The notes: generated from the sequence alone by a model not told the origin. Shown: positions 35,201-48,225, counted from the first letter of the stretch. The stretch is DNA of 64,000 nucleotides from Heliopora coerulea (GCA_030142905.1 JASJOG010000257.1:358019-422018), one strand, 5' to 3'. Translations and numbers: made by a program.

Positions 35201-38200
35201 AATCCCATGGCCAGTAGTGGCCTGCCCTCAATTACTCAAGATTGTTATACAAGTGTATGATTGGTAAAATTGACAATAGAGTTAAAGTAGTATTTAAAAC
35301 AGTAAAATTAACCTGCTCAATTGGTCATTTAAAATCCTGAATATTCTGATAAACACATGTGCACTTAGAATGAACTGTTACTTGTTATCCAAGCCTGCAA
35401 TCCTTTTACAGTAACGCCATCTTTAAAGGTGAATACTTCAAATAGCGTTGAATATTTTGCAAGACAGAAGCTTGCAGGCTCCAAAAATGAGATTAATACA
35501 TGCAAGTATTTGTTTATACATGCATTGCTATTTTAAATCTTGCTTTGCCTGGGTATGGTGCTGTAAGGTGATTAAAATAACAGTGGAGAAAAAGTTTCAA
35601 ACCGGCCTTTATGTCCTGTATACTGGCCTTGATGCCCTGAGTTATGCCATTATATTCAAGGCCAAAGTGGCTTTGCCTTTTCTTATCCCAAATTCATGGC
35701 CTGCATGTTTAAAGACACCTAATGCTATGATGCTGTTTCCTGTTATCTTATGGTTCACCACATTTCTTTGGCTTTTTTTTTTGTTTGTATTCCCTAATTA
35801 GGTGTTGTTTGTGACAATTCAAATGCATTTCATAGAATCATGAGTATCTATTAATTCATTAACCCCATCTGGGCTGGGCTAGTTTTGCTCCTAGGAAGGC
35901 TGGGGGGGCAATTTCACGTGTCCCCACTCTAATTTCATTATACTTGTGCCTATTTCAATGAAACTTGGCAGAAATATTGAATATATGCAATGCTTTACAA
36001 AATTAAGTATGGTATTACTTGGTTCCACATACTTGATGACATCATTATGTCACTTAACCATAGCTTTTGCCTGGGTTTTTTTAATGCTGTTGTTTTGCAC
36101 TGGTATTTCTCAAAAAAAATGATATACATTGAAGAAAACCATTAAATATAAAAGATTGAGATTTATGAGATGAAGTAGTTTATTTTTGTTTTGTTTGTGT
36201 GTGATGCAGGGACAGCAGTGCTGGGGGCTGGGGGGGGCTACCAAATATAACATTGAAAAAAACTACATTTTAGAATGCCTTTTGTTGTGAAGTGTCCTGG
36301 GAAAGCATCCAATGTGCTGTATTTTTATCTCAAGCTCCCCCCTCAAAATTCCACTCTGCCATCCCTGTGGTGTTACAATGATGTACTGAGTTTAAAAGTT
36401 GTAAGTTTTAATTGATAAATATTTTTATTTTATATATTAACAATATGACATTTTAATTTTTTCCTTATTCCCACTATTTTTTGTTTTTTGATCTTCCTCC
36501 TACACGTGTTTTTGTGAACAACTGGGCATCATGATGAGATCATACTAAACTCCCAAGCAAAAGTTGGTTGTTTTTGGATCTAAAAAACCTTGTTTTTATA
36601 ACAGGAGATATTTTTCTTCTTAACTAGTATTTAATTCAAACTAGTATTTCTAAGGTTTTGTAAAAAACAATTACAATTATTTGACTTCTTCAAGAAGTTA
36701 AAAAGTTACCCTTCAATTTCTGGATACCCTGGCAACAGTTTTATAGCTGTGGTTTTAAACTACATATCAAAATGTTGGCAGTGAAGTCACCAACTTTGAT
36801 GTCATTTTGTTCATTCAATGAGGAGATATCAGTAAAAAACTGAGTGGGAAAGGGGTGATTCAGCCTTCCCAGCCCAGGTAGAGTTAAAGGGCAGGGGTAA
36901 TCCCTTTAACAAGTAAAGTCAGCTGGCATTAGCCAGAATAAAATATCTAGGAGTGTCCTTGCCAGTTAATGGGTTAATATTGACTAAGTACCATGCATAT
37001 GGGTAACCACTTGCCCACATCATGCCAGGGCTGACTTGCTAAGCTTTGGCATGCAGGAATATCTGAAAGTGCAGTACCTAGCTATTTGGTTTTATGGAAA
37101 TGTGTGCAAACACTGCCTCTTGGTGGCTACCATTCATAGCTCAGGACCATTGCTGGTGAACCAGACTGAGCTAAAGTTTCAGAGTGGATTGCAAGCCCAA
37201 AAATTTACCCACCCTTGGTTCATTTCCTCTCTAGACAACTGAGTTATTACTTTTTTTTTTTTGTTTTGATAATCAGTCATAAAAACAGTGTGTTATAAGA
37301 GAAAGCAGTGTATTGAGTCTCAAATTCTCTTTTATTCTAGCCCTTGTCACATTTGCCAGCTGAAGTATTGCTCAAATACTTGTAAGAGAGATGCTTGGAA
37401 AGTATACCATAGAGCAGAATGTTCTCTTCGACCCTTAATGGAAATGGTATGTTGCATTGGATATGAGTACTGTAAAGTTGTATTTTAATATATGCTCATT
37501 AAAAGGTTTTAGTTATGCAGACAATTGAAGGAATCCAGGGTCTCGTCTTATCTCTCTGCTACAAGGTTGTCGAAGGAATTCTGTTCATTTGGCTATTTAC
37601 TTTGAGATTATGTTAATGACTGATCACATTGAAATGGAACTGCTTTTTGCAAAGTATCTTCCGTGGAAGGTCTAGGATAGTGACTAGACTCAGAAAGCCA
37701 TTTGAGCATGTTTTCCTTGCAATCTTTGTTTAAGACAGCCTCAACCCACTTTTGGGCCGGACTACGATTTGCAGAAAGAGGCGGCGTATACATGGGCGAA
37801 TAGTGAAGCGTGGCTGATTTGTCCTGTAATAAAGAAATTACGTAGCTTTTGCTAAGACGCAATATCCTTTAGTGAACTACAATGTCATGGTGAAAATTAA
37901 GCGAGGATGATTTGCCATGTAGTTTGATGAAAATTCTTGGGCATAAGCTACAAAAGCTTAAACTTTTTTAACTTGGCCTTTACTCAGGAAAAACGCTTTT
38001 GAGTTGAGAGGTTCTTATCTAACTGAAGTGATGGTGCTAGGTTTCCCGTAGAAATTGATGGGGGAACGGTATTGATAATCTCAGAGCGACCTGAGAATGT
38101 GTCTACTTGGCCCAACGGTTAAGAGCTGTGGGAACTCAAACCAGAACGTTTTCAAACATCACAAACTGTATTCCATATTTGTAAATAGTTATTTGTTTCT

Positions 38201-41200
38201 TTCATAACAGCTGGAGATTTCGTCTCATTTGGCATTGAGATTGCTTCTTGTGACAGGACCTGAGAGGCTGTTAAGTAGGTTAAACTTGTCGCTCTTTATT
38301 TACTGCAATAAAGTGTTATGAACGAAATTTGGGTAAGCTACCAAGGGAAATTATTTGTGGAAAGGAAAAGTGTAAAAAAAATGTCCTAGGATTGTGGGAT
38401 TGTAAGATGATTCAGTTTTGAAGAAAGTCCTCTCATTCAATCCCACTTCGACGAGGAAGGAAACCGCAAACTGCTTAATCAATCTCAGTGAAGTCTTTCG
38501 TGTCGATGAAAGACTTCTATTATATTCTTCTGCTTAACGGCAGTACCCGACAATTTTGCTTATCAAAGTCAGACGTATGAGTGGGAAGTAGTTCAAAAAA
38601 ACTCATTAGTTTTAAAGGCTGAGAAATAATAAGTAATATGTGAGTTTAGAAATTCCAGCGTCTAGAGAGCCGCGATAAACTCCAATCTCGTGAAAGGATA
38701 TCAGGAATATAACATAAGCTTGGGCACCATTGTTTCGAAAAATTTATTTCTAATGTAAACTTTAACGCGCACGTAGCGAGAGGTTTAACGTTAGACCGAG
38801 CTGTTGGCCGTCCAGTAATTTTCCTGTATTTTGACTTTGATGCCAAAAAAAGACCGGTACAAAAAAAAACGAACGTGGAACAACAAATATATTATACAAC
38901 TGAAGAGATACGCAATTGTATTTTTTTATGCTGAATTCTCCACAACACGTGTGTGAAGTTTCATGGCTTTGAATCCCAGATGGCCCACCCTCCAAGTCAT
39001 TCAAAAAAGGCCCAAACATAACAGAAGTCAAAAGATTACCCGACGCGGATAGGAATTCTGTTAAACTAGTGCCGCTTGGCCTTCATTGAAAAGTTGGAGC
39101 GAACTGTAAATGAAATTGGTTATTCTTTGTTGCAGAGTTTATTGAGGAGAAAAAGATGCAAGATAAGGCGTGGAATGGCAGCTTTGTACTCAACAAAATA
39201 CCAGGGTGTACCACTAATGGTCTATATCCAGGTACACTTTACGAAACGTAGTGAACGCCTGCAGTTATGTAGGTCAGCGGCCTATTCTTAGAAATTTAGC
39301 AATAGTTTCTTCGATATGGGCCGCTTGCATCAAGACGTTACGTGACTTCAGTCTTAAAAACTGCTGGCGTGACAGGATTTAGTGCTGCTCTCATCGGTCC
39401 ATATCCGTAATCGATTAATCGCCGTCAACGATCGATTAATATCGATTAATCGTATTGAATAAATTAAATCATGACACGTCCACAGTGATTTGTCTCTTCA
39501 AAGAAAGGAGTGTTGTTTTAATGTTTTTAAAGTTTCGAAATTTTCCAGTAGAAAAACTCAAGAAAAAAACGTATATAATATAATTATATAAACACAGAGA
39601 AATAGGCTAAATAAAAAAATATGCACTTTGACTGTCTACTTATTGTGTTTGTTTAAAAATAACAGTACATCAACAACGGCTGGCTTAAGTGCTGCACGCT
39701 TCTTCTTTGACCACAATTGACTGCAATGAGAGAGCGAGAATGCTATCTCTTCGCATTTTTTTAATTCCAGAAAGAAAGTTCGGGTGAATATCATGCTGTG
39801 CGTGGTTGTTGTCGATGATTCGATTATTGTTAAAAATAATCGATTGTCATAAAATAATCGACTAATCGGGAGCAGCATCAAAAGAATTACGTGAGAAAAC
39901 TCGCACAGGGTTATGTTTCAAGTAATAGCCTATTAGGCAAGATATTTCTCTTGCGTAATTGAAATTTTATTATTCCTAATGTGTAGTAGAATGGTGTTAA
40001 TTATTATTATTATTGAAACTTATTTTAACAGGGTAACTACTTCAGTTATATAACTGCTATCAATTTAGGCCCTGCTATGCTTGATTTAAATACTTATTAA
40101 TATTATATTTACATAATGTTCTAATAAAATTTAATAGATATAACATGAATAATAGTCACGCCTATTATATATATAAAAAACGCCAATAAATGTATAATAA
40201 AAATGTGAAAAATAGAAACAACTTAAGGTATAACTTAACCACTAATGTTATGTATTACTGTTCCTTTGTAGAAAAAGGAGAGCTTCGTCGACTCTAACTT
40301 AACTCTTAAGATAAAGTCTCTCACAATTTCGAGTACCATGGTTGTTTGTCTATCACAATGTTTTTGTTTAAAATAAGAGTCAAAGTATGGTCATCTGTTG
40401 GCGCTATAGAATGCAAATGGTTGCGTATCTACGCTAATGAATGTCGACTGAATAAAATGAACGTATTTTTGCATTAATGAGTTTGAGGTTGGCGTTAATG
40501 ATAGTATATTTTCTGGTAGCGAACAGCAAAAGGTGTACATAGATTAAATATAAACCGTACCGTTATTTTACAGCTGTGCTAATGAGTTCAACATTCTTTG
40601 ATTTATAGGCGACTACGGTTGTGTTTATAGTTTGGTTACAAATACCGAACTTCAACCGACAGAAGCGTTAGTTTCTTATGCAATGGTAAGCTACTAGGTC
40701 TTCATTGCCATTTTATCTAGTTCTTCTTACCTGTTCAGTTGCACTTCTGCTAAACGTAGTTACGTGATCGATTGCGTGGGACAAACCACCACTAGTTGAC
40801 TTCGCGTCAGAATTTTTATTTACACACATTTGCTGGTTTCATGTTTGCCCAAATTACAAAACGAGTCAACAGTATGGACATGTTTGTGATCAAATTGTGT
40901 AAAGATTACATTGGATTTTTGTCCATCACTTTTTCCTCCGATACCAGTAAGATAGAAAATGTCTCGCCATCGCATTCTATTTAAAAAATACTAAAAGGTG
41001 AAACTTCTCGCACAGGATTCCGCCTTCATAACAGATATTGCCTTTGAATACATTTATGGACGACGAAAAGCTAAAATATGCGATGGAGACTACGATGGCG
41101 AACACTTGGAAACAGTCACCTGTCCGTCGAACACTGGAATTACGAAAGAAATGATGGGCTGTTTATTGCTACATCACATGCAGCAGATGCCGTGCAACAT

Positions 41201-44200
41201 TCACGCCATTACGGCTGTTGTGTCAGTGAGCGAGAAGTCGAGAACTGGAGTTGCAAGCAAAGAACAGAGGAGGATTGCAGCTGGAATTTATCCCACTGCT
41301 TCCCTAATGAATCACGCTTGTGATCCCGATGTCATTGTAAGGTATTTATTGAAAGTTACTGTGGACCTTTAGGACGGTGATGCAAGCTTCAGGCAAGGGG
41401 GGAGAGGTGTTAAAAATCAAGGCTAGTCAGAAGACATACTTGAATGAGAAAGTTTTTATAAGAACCCCAAAATCGCTTACTTTGGAAATGAAAAGAAAAT
41501 ATATGACAGCAAATGTAAAAAGTTTCAGTCGTCATGTACGGATACAAAACGGATGCGAATTTTGTAAATTACTTCCCGAGGAGACGGGTAGAAGGAAAAA
41601 CAAAGTAAAACATCAAAACAAGACTGCAATAAACGTCATCTTAATTAAGTTAGTGGAATTACACTGTGGTCAACGTAGCACTTTTCGTATATTTAAGCGC
41701 TGCTCATATGGAGCGGTTAACCGAGATTATTTTCTCATACGATCGCGCAGAAATTTTAACCCGGTCAACGGAGCCATCTCGGTTAGCCGGCTAGCTGGGC
41801 TGGCTCGCTCCATATGATCAGTCCTTTTGATGAACTTGTCTTATGAAGTATACGGTATTTTTCGTGAGCCTTTGCAACGCCTCAAAGCTTGTTCCCTTGT
41901 GGTTTGTAAGTTAAACTGGATAGTTACAAGGAAGCCTTGTTGTTAAATTTCGTCATGTGTGTTCAGCATTTCAAATTTATCGTAATGGTCTTTTTTTGCG
42001 GTTTTTGCAGCCTTTTGTTCGTGATTTAAACATTGGGATTGAAGGAAATCGCTGCAACAGATATTGCAAAAACATGACTTACCTGTTGGAAAACTGGGCT
42101 TCTAAACAAACGTTGATTTTTTCGTTGCTTACGAAATTGCCTGATAACTTGGTTGATGAAAAAACTGAAATTTTCTTAAAGGATTTTTAATTTTATTGCA
42201 GTTTTCTCGGCCGTAGCCTTGTGGTTCGTGCAACACACAATATAAATCCGGGAGAAGAAATCGCCCATTGTTACGGTGAGTTGAAATAATCGCAGTAATT
42301 GTGTATTTTTTAGTGAATCAATATGTAATAAAAATGCAGTAAGAGGCAACTAAACTGATCGTACTTCTACGAAGCTTGCTAGTAAGTCAAATAAATTTAA
42401 AACAAATTGATATTTAATTGATGAATGGGAAACATTTCTATTACTAACATTACAATTAACAGTTCTGTGTATGCTCTTTATTTATTTTATTTTTTGCTTT
42501 GTAGTTCTTTACGTGCTTTGTAAACAATAGTTTCGAATGCATTATTTACAATATGAGCGGCGATTTTGTATCGGGTATATAAACGCCAAATGACTAAATT
42601 TATCCTACCTGTTCTACTAATGCAATATCTTGGTTATTCCCTAAATCTGTAATCCCTGTCTGGAACAAGTTGGCTCATTAAATTAATTGTCCTAAGCAAC
42701 TGTAGCGTAGCTATGGAACTCCTCCAAAATTCCTTAAGGCTTGCAACTGCAGTAGCGACTGAGCTGAAATTTTAGATTTCAATTTTGTATTAGTCCATTT
42801 TTTATTAATCGTGAGCGGACGGAATCCTGAGCAGATCTGTAACTTGTTTGGCAGTAGCACCAGGCGGCTTTTTACGCTTTTGTACCATGTCAGTGGAACT
42901 CTCGGTACTCATTTACCTTAGCTGAGATGGCCTAGCTCACCATGATATAATAATATTTTTTCTTAATATTGCTCAGAATGATATCTACCGTGTTTTAGGA
43001 CCAAGTGCTAGCCGCATGAGGAGAGAAGTTCGCCAAAGCCTTCTTCAAAAACAATATTTCTTTACGTGTGGATGCACAGCTTGTAAAAGGTAGAATCTTT
43101 TGAGAGTTGCCCTCGTTTCCAATGGCAAATGAATTTATTCGAAAATCGAACGTTTTTCTCTTCAGCGATAAAGAGCTGGAAGAGCAAGATCTCTATGCAA
43201 CAGTGTTCTCATGCCCGAAATGTTTGTCCTCTGTTATCGTAAGTCGACAAAACGGCAGAATCATCGGCAAATGCCAGAACAGCAGATGTGGGAGCATAAA
43301 GGATTTCTCTACTGAAATAGAAACGGTTAGAGAAGCGCAGGAACTTTTCAATCGCGCCATACAGTATCTTGAAGACGGAAGTACCCAGAAGAGCTTGACT
43401 GTTTTAAAGGGATGCTTGAAGAAGCGGCAGGAGGTACTTCAAAAATACGACAAAGATGTCGCTGAGACTCACGACGTTCTGGCAAGGTAATTACCAAGTT
43501 TAAGTCAAACCATCGGATACAAAGTAATATTTAAAGGCCGGCAATAAGGACTAGACCGGGTTATCAAGTACGAGGAATTCGTTCTAGTCCGAGGCGAAAC
43601 CGATGATTGGAACGAATTTCGAGTACTCGAAAACCGGGTCTAGTCCGAAATGGAGGCCTTTGAATGACTTCTCAGAATCAACTAGTGGATTGGCACAATG
43701 AATTAGTGTATTAGTAATAAGTGTATCGATCAATAAGCCGATTGTGTGAAATCATATTTTATGTCCAAGTGCCTGAACGATTATTTTCCGTCCAAGGACT
43801 GGAAAAATCAGTTCTAGTCCTCTGTCCAGTACTTCCATGTTATTTCTAGTTCGCTCACGTGCTGCCGTTCAGCGCGTCTGATTGAATGATATATTCATGA
43901 ATTGTTCGTGAGTTTGAGAAATATAGGTGGAGTAATCGGGTGCAATATTTAATAAGGCCTCAATGTTTGGTGTTCCAGTTACACTCAAACGCAAGAATGA
44001 GGCTTGAAAGGTTAATTTAAATGTAAACAAAAGGATATTAATTTTGCTGCTATTTCTGCATTGGGTCTATGAACAGCTTCGAAAGACATTGGTGAAATAC
44101 TGTGAAGCTGTTTCATTGACTCGTTAAGGGACAGGGCTCATCTTTTTGACGTGCAAAGTCGTCTGGTGTTAGCCAGAGTAAAATACCAAAGTGCACCCTT

Positions 44201-45239
44201 GCCCCTTCATGGCTTAAAGTAGAATAAGTCCTATTTTAATGAAATGTGATCATACACTGGAAAAGAACACACTCCCGTACTCTCACGATTCTGGGTATGT
44301 CTGGTCTCAAAACATCGTGCACGGTTCTTTGGTCAGGAAACCTTGGCAATGTAAACTAATTGTAATGAAGCAAGTGCGAGATGTTATTATGGTTCTTCTT
44401 AGTTCATCAAATTAGCAACAGAGTAGCACCAGTTAAGGGCTTTTTGCACGTGCAATTTTGTACGTTGCGATTTTCATCCTGGTGTATGCCATAAAGCCAT
44501 AACAGTCTACGCAGCAAGATACCAGCTTTTGATTTGCTCCGGTTTTGTCCTCGTTCTCGTCAGTTAAACACATACTCCAAGATGTCAATCGCAAAGCGTA
44601 AAATCGCAAGTGTAAACGAGGCTTTAACCCTAACCCTGTAAGGTCAGCGGTTTGTTGAACTCTTCAGTTAAACACATACTCCAAGATGTCAATTGCAAGG
44701 CCTAAAATCGCAAGTGTAGACGAGGCTTAACCCTAACCCAGTAAAGTCGGCTGTTTGTTGAATTTTTCAGTTTAACACATACTCCAAGATGTCAATCGCA
44801 AGACACAAAATGGCAAGTGCAAGCAGCCCTTTGTAAAATTTAAACGGCAGTTTTAAATATCGAGAGGTATCTACGTAGAAGGGATACGTAAGGATAACTC
44901 GGGATTTCATGATATGCTCGTTTTGTTATTTCTGATCTCCTGTCATGTTTTTTTAGATGTTATGCATCCCTGGGAGATTTCCGCCAAGCATCGTTCCACT
45001 GCGAACAGAGCACGGAATCCGTGCGGAGACGGTTTGGTCCGGAAAGTATCGAGTACGCCCACGAACTTCATAAATTTGCTCAGCTGTTGTTCAATGGGAG
45101 ACAGGTGAACAAGGCGAGCGTCGTCATCGATAATGCAATTCGCTTACTAAGTATTCACTATGGCGGACAATACAGCGACGTGGAAGAACTGCAAGAAATG
45201 AAAAAGACACTGAAGGATTTCATGAAAGGCAGAACTTGA
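32221..45239 (+). CDS. SMYD4: SMYD4-type SET and MYND domain protein, 13 exons
   Basis: Predicted protein-lysine methyltransferase of the SMYD4 group. Exons: 32221-32354, 32769-32873, 33360-33477, 34776-34900, 37341-37446, 38211-38274, 39136-39231, 40609-40685, 41016-41341, 42202-42275, 42999-43089, 43166-43486, 44957-45239. Phases join to 1920 nt, 639 aa. Exon 3 has the SET-N motif QGRYLEA. The MYND zinc finger is at 149-188 (CSYC ... CHIC ... YCSNTC ... HRAEC). Exon 7, between two transposon-rich introns, encodes NKIPGCTTNGLYPGDYG, as in SMYD4. SET core: MNHACDPD (374-380) and GEEIAHCYG (Tyr408); post-SET cysteines are in TCGCTAC (432-437). A CPKC/CQNSRC zinc motif and a helical, TPR-like C-terminus follow. 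Vertebrate SMYD4 is about 800 aa; the N-terminal TPR block was not found here. The start ATG has A at -3 and G at +4 and an in-frame upstream stop, but an upstream exon remains possible. Confidence 0.92.
32985..33113. mobile_element. TTAACCCTTTCATGCAT MITE, copy 1
   Basis: A ~129-bp palindromic-ended element: taaaccttctcatgcatga at the left and atgcatgaaagggttaa at the right, with a T-rich interior (ttctttcattagttctgtta). It lies in SMYD4 intron 2. The same family is at 47617 and 48226. Confidence 0.82.
34901..37340. other. SMYD4 intron 4, no gene recognised
   Basis: 2.4 kb between the first and second halves of the MYND finger. It contains one copy of the TCTGGC-hairpin repeat (36885-36975). 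Open frames here lack recognisable domains. Confidence 0.6.
36885..36975 (+). repeat. TCTGGC-hairpin repeat, copy 3
   Basis: Core gtcagctggcattagccaga at 36918, then ataaaat and gtgtccttgcc. SMYD4 intron 4. Confidence 0.78.
37608..37830 (-). pseudogene. unrecognised exon-like open frame, antisense in SMYD4 intron 5
   Basis: On the minus strand a plausible acceptor (CTTTATTACAG near 37826-37836) leads into about 72 non-repetitive codons (SPAQKWVEAVLNKDCKENML ... STEDTLQKAVPFQCDQSLT) ending in a stop at 37608-37610. The composition looks coding, and it is unlike the low-complexity frames around it. No partner exons were identified and I do not recognise the family. It could be the last exon of a nested gene, a gene fragment carried by a transposon, or chance. 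Confidence 0.3.
39385..39880. mobile_element. probable hAT-type MITE (GTGCTGCTC...CGATTAATCG termini)
   Basis: The left end gtgctgctctcatcggtcca near 39383 and right end gattcgattattgttaaaaa ... atcgggagcagcatc near 39872 are inverted and rich in CGATTA motifs. The interior does not code for transposase. The exact borders and target duplication are not clear. It lies in SMYD4 intron 7. Confidence 0.6.
39932..40538. mobile_element. CACCTTTTGCTG palindromic MITE interrupted by a LINE tail
   Basis: The sequence from ttaggcaagatatttctctt to ggtgttaat (39932-40000) and from about 40389 to aacagcaaaaggtg matches the 50558-50983 element. In between is an insert that starts with ATT repeats and gaaacttattttaac, resembling the LINE 3' end at 7159. 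The far left arm is lost. Confidence 0.75.
41705..41820. repeat. palindromic MITE-like repeat (CATATGGAGC ends)
   Basis: Ends tcatatggagcggttaaccg and cggttagccg ... gctccatatga are inverted. It lies in SMYD4 intron 9. The overlapping 146-residue open frame contains no recognised domain. Confidence 0.65.
43545..43650. repeat. palindromic repeat (GGACTAGACC ends)
   Basis: ggactagaccgggttatcaa and tcgaaaaccgggtctagtcc are inverted ends of a ~100-bp fold-back in SMYD4 intron 12. Internal sequence also repeats acgaattcg-like motifs. Confidence 0.7.
44120..44217 (+). repeat. TCTGGC-hairpin repeat, copy 4
   Basis: Core tcgtctggtgttagccagag at 44159, then taaaat and gtgcacccttgcccctt. SMYD4 intron 12. 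Confidence 0.8.
44561..44835. repeat. three-copy ~104-bp tandem repeat in SMYD4 intron 12
   Basis: Copies start cagtTaaacacatactccaa at 44561, 44665 and 44768 (period 104 then 103; the last is incomplete). Each carries tcaatcgcaag and the first two carry taaccctaaccc. The array ends about 120 bp before exon 13. Confidence 0.88.
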
Positions 45240-45430
45240 AAATCATCGACTGTTTGAGAATTCTTACAGAGTAATAGACCCGCACATTAACGCCAGTATG
45301 CAGCCATGGATTGCCCCTCTGAAAGATGTTAACCCACGGTTTGGCCATGAACCCTCAGCTACATCCAACAAGGAGATACATCAGACATGGAACAAACCTA
45401 GGTTTCTCGAAAAATAGGGGCTTCTTGTAG

Positions 45431-45436
45431 AATAAA
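45431..45436 (+). terminator. candidate SMYD4 polyadenylation signal
   Basis: AATAAA 192 bp after the stop codon, the nearest canonical hexamer. Confidence 0.55.
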
Positions 45437-46059
45437 CAATCGAAAATTACGCTCCTAGTTAATCCATCCCACCATTTCCTGGAGTGTATTTTACTCTTAG
45501 CCAGTCAATTAGGCCGTACACGACCCTACATTTGTTATTCGGGTTTTCATCCAGAACAAATCGACAAACCAGACGACTAAGCACGATTTCAAATTTCTTA
45601 GCTATAACATTGTTAAAAAATGATCAAACAAGCGAGCAAAAGGAGCCCCCGTCTCTACTCTCCCTCTTACCCCTACCCCTACCCCGCAAGGGGACAGTGG
45701 GTTCACGGGAGTAGGGTCCCTGCAGAGTCCCACGCTGCCACCCACACTGTCTTTGGTCCATCTGCGCTTGGGATCCAATGCGGTTCACATTAAACCTGAT
45801 CTATTGCCGCTCAATCTTTCGCACTCGACAAAAATTTCCATAAAATCGGAGAGGCTTGGGACGAGTGACCTTCGTCATTTAAAGGTCCATTTGAACAATA
45901 CGACTGTAGTATATGATTGTTCCTTCTGATGCGTACGATTAATTCGTTGGCGCCTTCAGGACGTTCTGGTACATTGGTGAGCCAATTGTGATAAGGAGTT
46001 GTGCGATGGAGACAATATTGCATACACCAGGGCGAACAATCGTGTCATGTCAATTGGCC

Positions 46060-46165
46060 CTTAGCTCTTTCCCGGCGGCAGCTTTCCTTCATGAGTAAAG
46101 TCGTCTGGCGTTAGCCAGAGTAGCATAATAGAGAAGTCTTATCATTTCGGGAAAGAGTTGAGGAA
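46060..46165 (+). repeat. TCTGGC-hairpin repeat, copy 5
   Basis: Core tcgtctggcgttagccagag at 46101, with ctctttcccgg and cgggaaagag as outer inverted ends, suggesting a fold-back element of about 100 bp. Confidence 0.8.
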
Positions 46166-47382
46166 GACTTTCTTTAAAACCGCAGTTGAAGGTCTCTTTT
46201 GAATGACTTCATGTTGGGGCTCAAAAACAAAAGCTTCGAAGGTGGTGGCTTTTTAAACAACTTTGAAACTTTTGGATGAAAATTGAAGATAGCTTGAGCC
46301 CTCTTCAAGATCAGTTGCGATAATCGCAGCTTCGGAACTTTAGGTGGGAGTGAAGCCACAGGGGCTCAACCCGGAGTAGAGAGTGGAGGGAATTGTCCCC
46401 ACCCCACCATTCGTGGGACAAATTGTTTTCCAGTCAAATGTTGCATTCTTCCCTTGCAGTATCCTGTCTTTTTTAGCAATATTTTAGCTAGTAAATGTAT
46501 TTTTGAAGCATTTTTGAGACTCTTATCGAAAACTTTTCTTGGGTGGTCGCTCCACGACCTCACATTCATGGAAGAAACTTTTACATATATTATCAAGCCA
46601 AAGACAACGTTTCAGCTACTATAAACGGGGGAAATGAAAGAACATCTGATCTTTGATAACTACAAATCAAAATTGGAAGCCGTTATGCAAAGTCCACTAT
46701 ATGATGACCTTGTTGCTCACTTCGATCGTGGTACTCAAATTATGTCGGTCACAAACTAGTCTAAACACCAAATTTATGCATCAATCCTCCCGCGAGGAAA
46801 AGCCGAAGAAAAAGGACTTCGAACCTCGCAAACTTTTGCATCGTACCTCTAGATTTAAGGCTGTTTTCTTCTAGGAGAGTTTTATCGCGCGAAAGCGACT
46901 TTTTCTTTTGTCTCATATGCTGTCGACTGGAACTAACGAGAAACGCGCCATAAAGTTTGGGTAGTGGAAAACTGCCTTTAGTCTCACTTCCATGAGTATT
47001 GAGATTGGACCAATCACAGCACAGTGGGTTATGACGTAATACACGCATCCTTTTCATATTCCTCCGGAGAGTTCCATTTCTTATGCACTTTGTTCTTCAC
47101 CTCCGCATGCTTGCAACTTGCCCTGGGAATTGTTTGCTTACGCTTGTTTCTGGCTAACCTAATCAGTTTGGTATTTGTTTCTTTAAATGGACTTGGTTGT
47201 GAAAAAGGTATTTTATTTTAGCTCAACTGGTGAATATAATGTACACCTGGTGCCTGTGCCCAGTGCTTAGACTCAAACACTCGGTTGTGAGCCAAGAAGG
47301 CTCCACGTTCTACAACCAGCAGAACTTGCGGCACCGAAAAACAGTGGCGTCAATGCAGCGAACCACAATGCTTTTCAAGCTT

Positions 47383-47490
47383 AACCCTTTCTTGTCCGAG
47401 ACGTCTCCCCTTGACGAATGAGATCATCTGACATTAGCTCGAGTAAAATTAAAAAGTCGGATACGGACCGGAGACAGTTAACCCTTTAAC
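47383..47490 (+). repeat. TCTGGC-hairpin repeat, copy 6
   Basis: taaccctttcttgtccgaga, then core atcatctgacattagctcga at 47422, and an outer taaccc on the right. The inner hairpin is degraded. Confidence 0.68.
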
Positions 47491-47616
47491 GAGTGATCAG
47501 ACATCTGTACAATCTAATGCATGGAAATTTGATGCGTGAACAAATTTCAATAGATTTTCAAAAGAATTTTGAATAGAATGCATAATTAGCATTTTTGTTT
47601 CGAAAAATTTGACCGT

Positions 47617-47741
47617 CAACCCTTTCGTGCATGATTTTTTATTCTTTTGCTCTTTGTTTTGTTTTGTTTTTGCGTTGTTCTTTCATTAGTTCTATTGTTG
47701 TAATTTGTTCTTTCAGAACAACAGTATGCACGAAAGGGTTA
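47617..47741. mobile_element. TTAACCCTTTCATGCAT MITE, copy 2
   Basis: Ends tcaaccctttcgtgcatga and tgcacgaaagggttaa, with T-rich interior (ttctttcattagttctattg) like copies 1 and 3. About 125 bp. Confidence 0.85.
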
Positions 47742-47753
47742 AAGGCTTCAAGA

Positions 47754-47944
47754 AATGGCCGATTCCCTTTGTACATCAGCTGAATACAACTTCCAGAATA
47801 CGTCTCGAAATCTTGTTTGTAATGTTAATCGGAGCAATTGTCTTGCCATTCACTTTGGGAAATCAGTGTTTGCTTGAAAATAAAAATACCGCAATGTATC
47901 TTGGTAGTTGTATTCAGGTGACGTAATAAGGGGAACTAGCTATT
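47754..47944. mobile_element. AATGGCC...CAGCTGAATACAAC MITE, copy 1
   Basis: About 190 bp. The ends aatggccgattccctttgta and ggggaactagctatt are inverted, followed inward by ctgaatacaacttccagaat and its complement (about 50-bp terminal repeats). The interior is aatcggagcaattgtct. A second copy is at 57645-57827. Confidence 0.8.
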
Positions 47945-48225
47945 GTCGTACTTGTTTTCAAAATAATCGCCAGTCCGTGATTATTTTGACGTAATTACTG
48001 ATGCAGTGATGCTCATCAAATCCCAAAGTGATCTCTCTGGATCATATCAACGCTTTTAGCTGTCCTTTCTATTCTTTTTGAATACGAAAACAATGAATCA
48101 AGTTCTGGTATTTTAACCTATTGATGACCGGGTCTGACAGGTTTTCAGAAGAATTCGTTAGCACTGATCTTTCCATTGAATTCAACAAAGCTTGCGCTTA
48201 ATTGACATATCCAGATTGGGCATCG

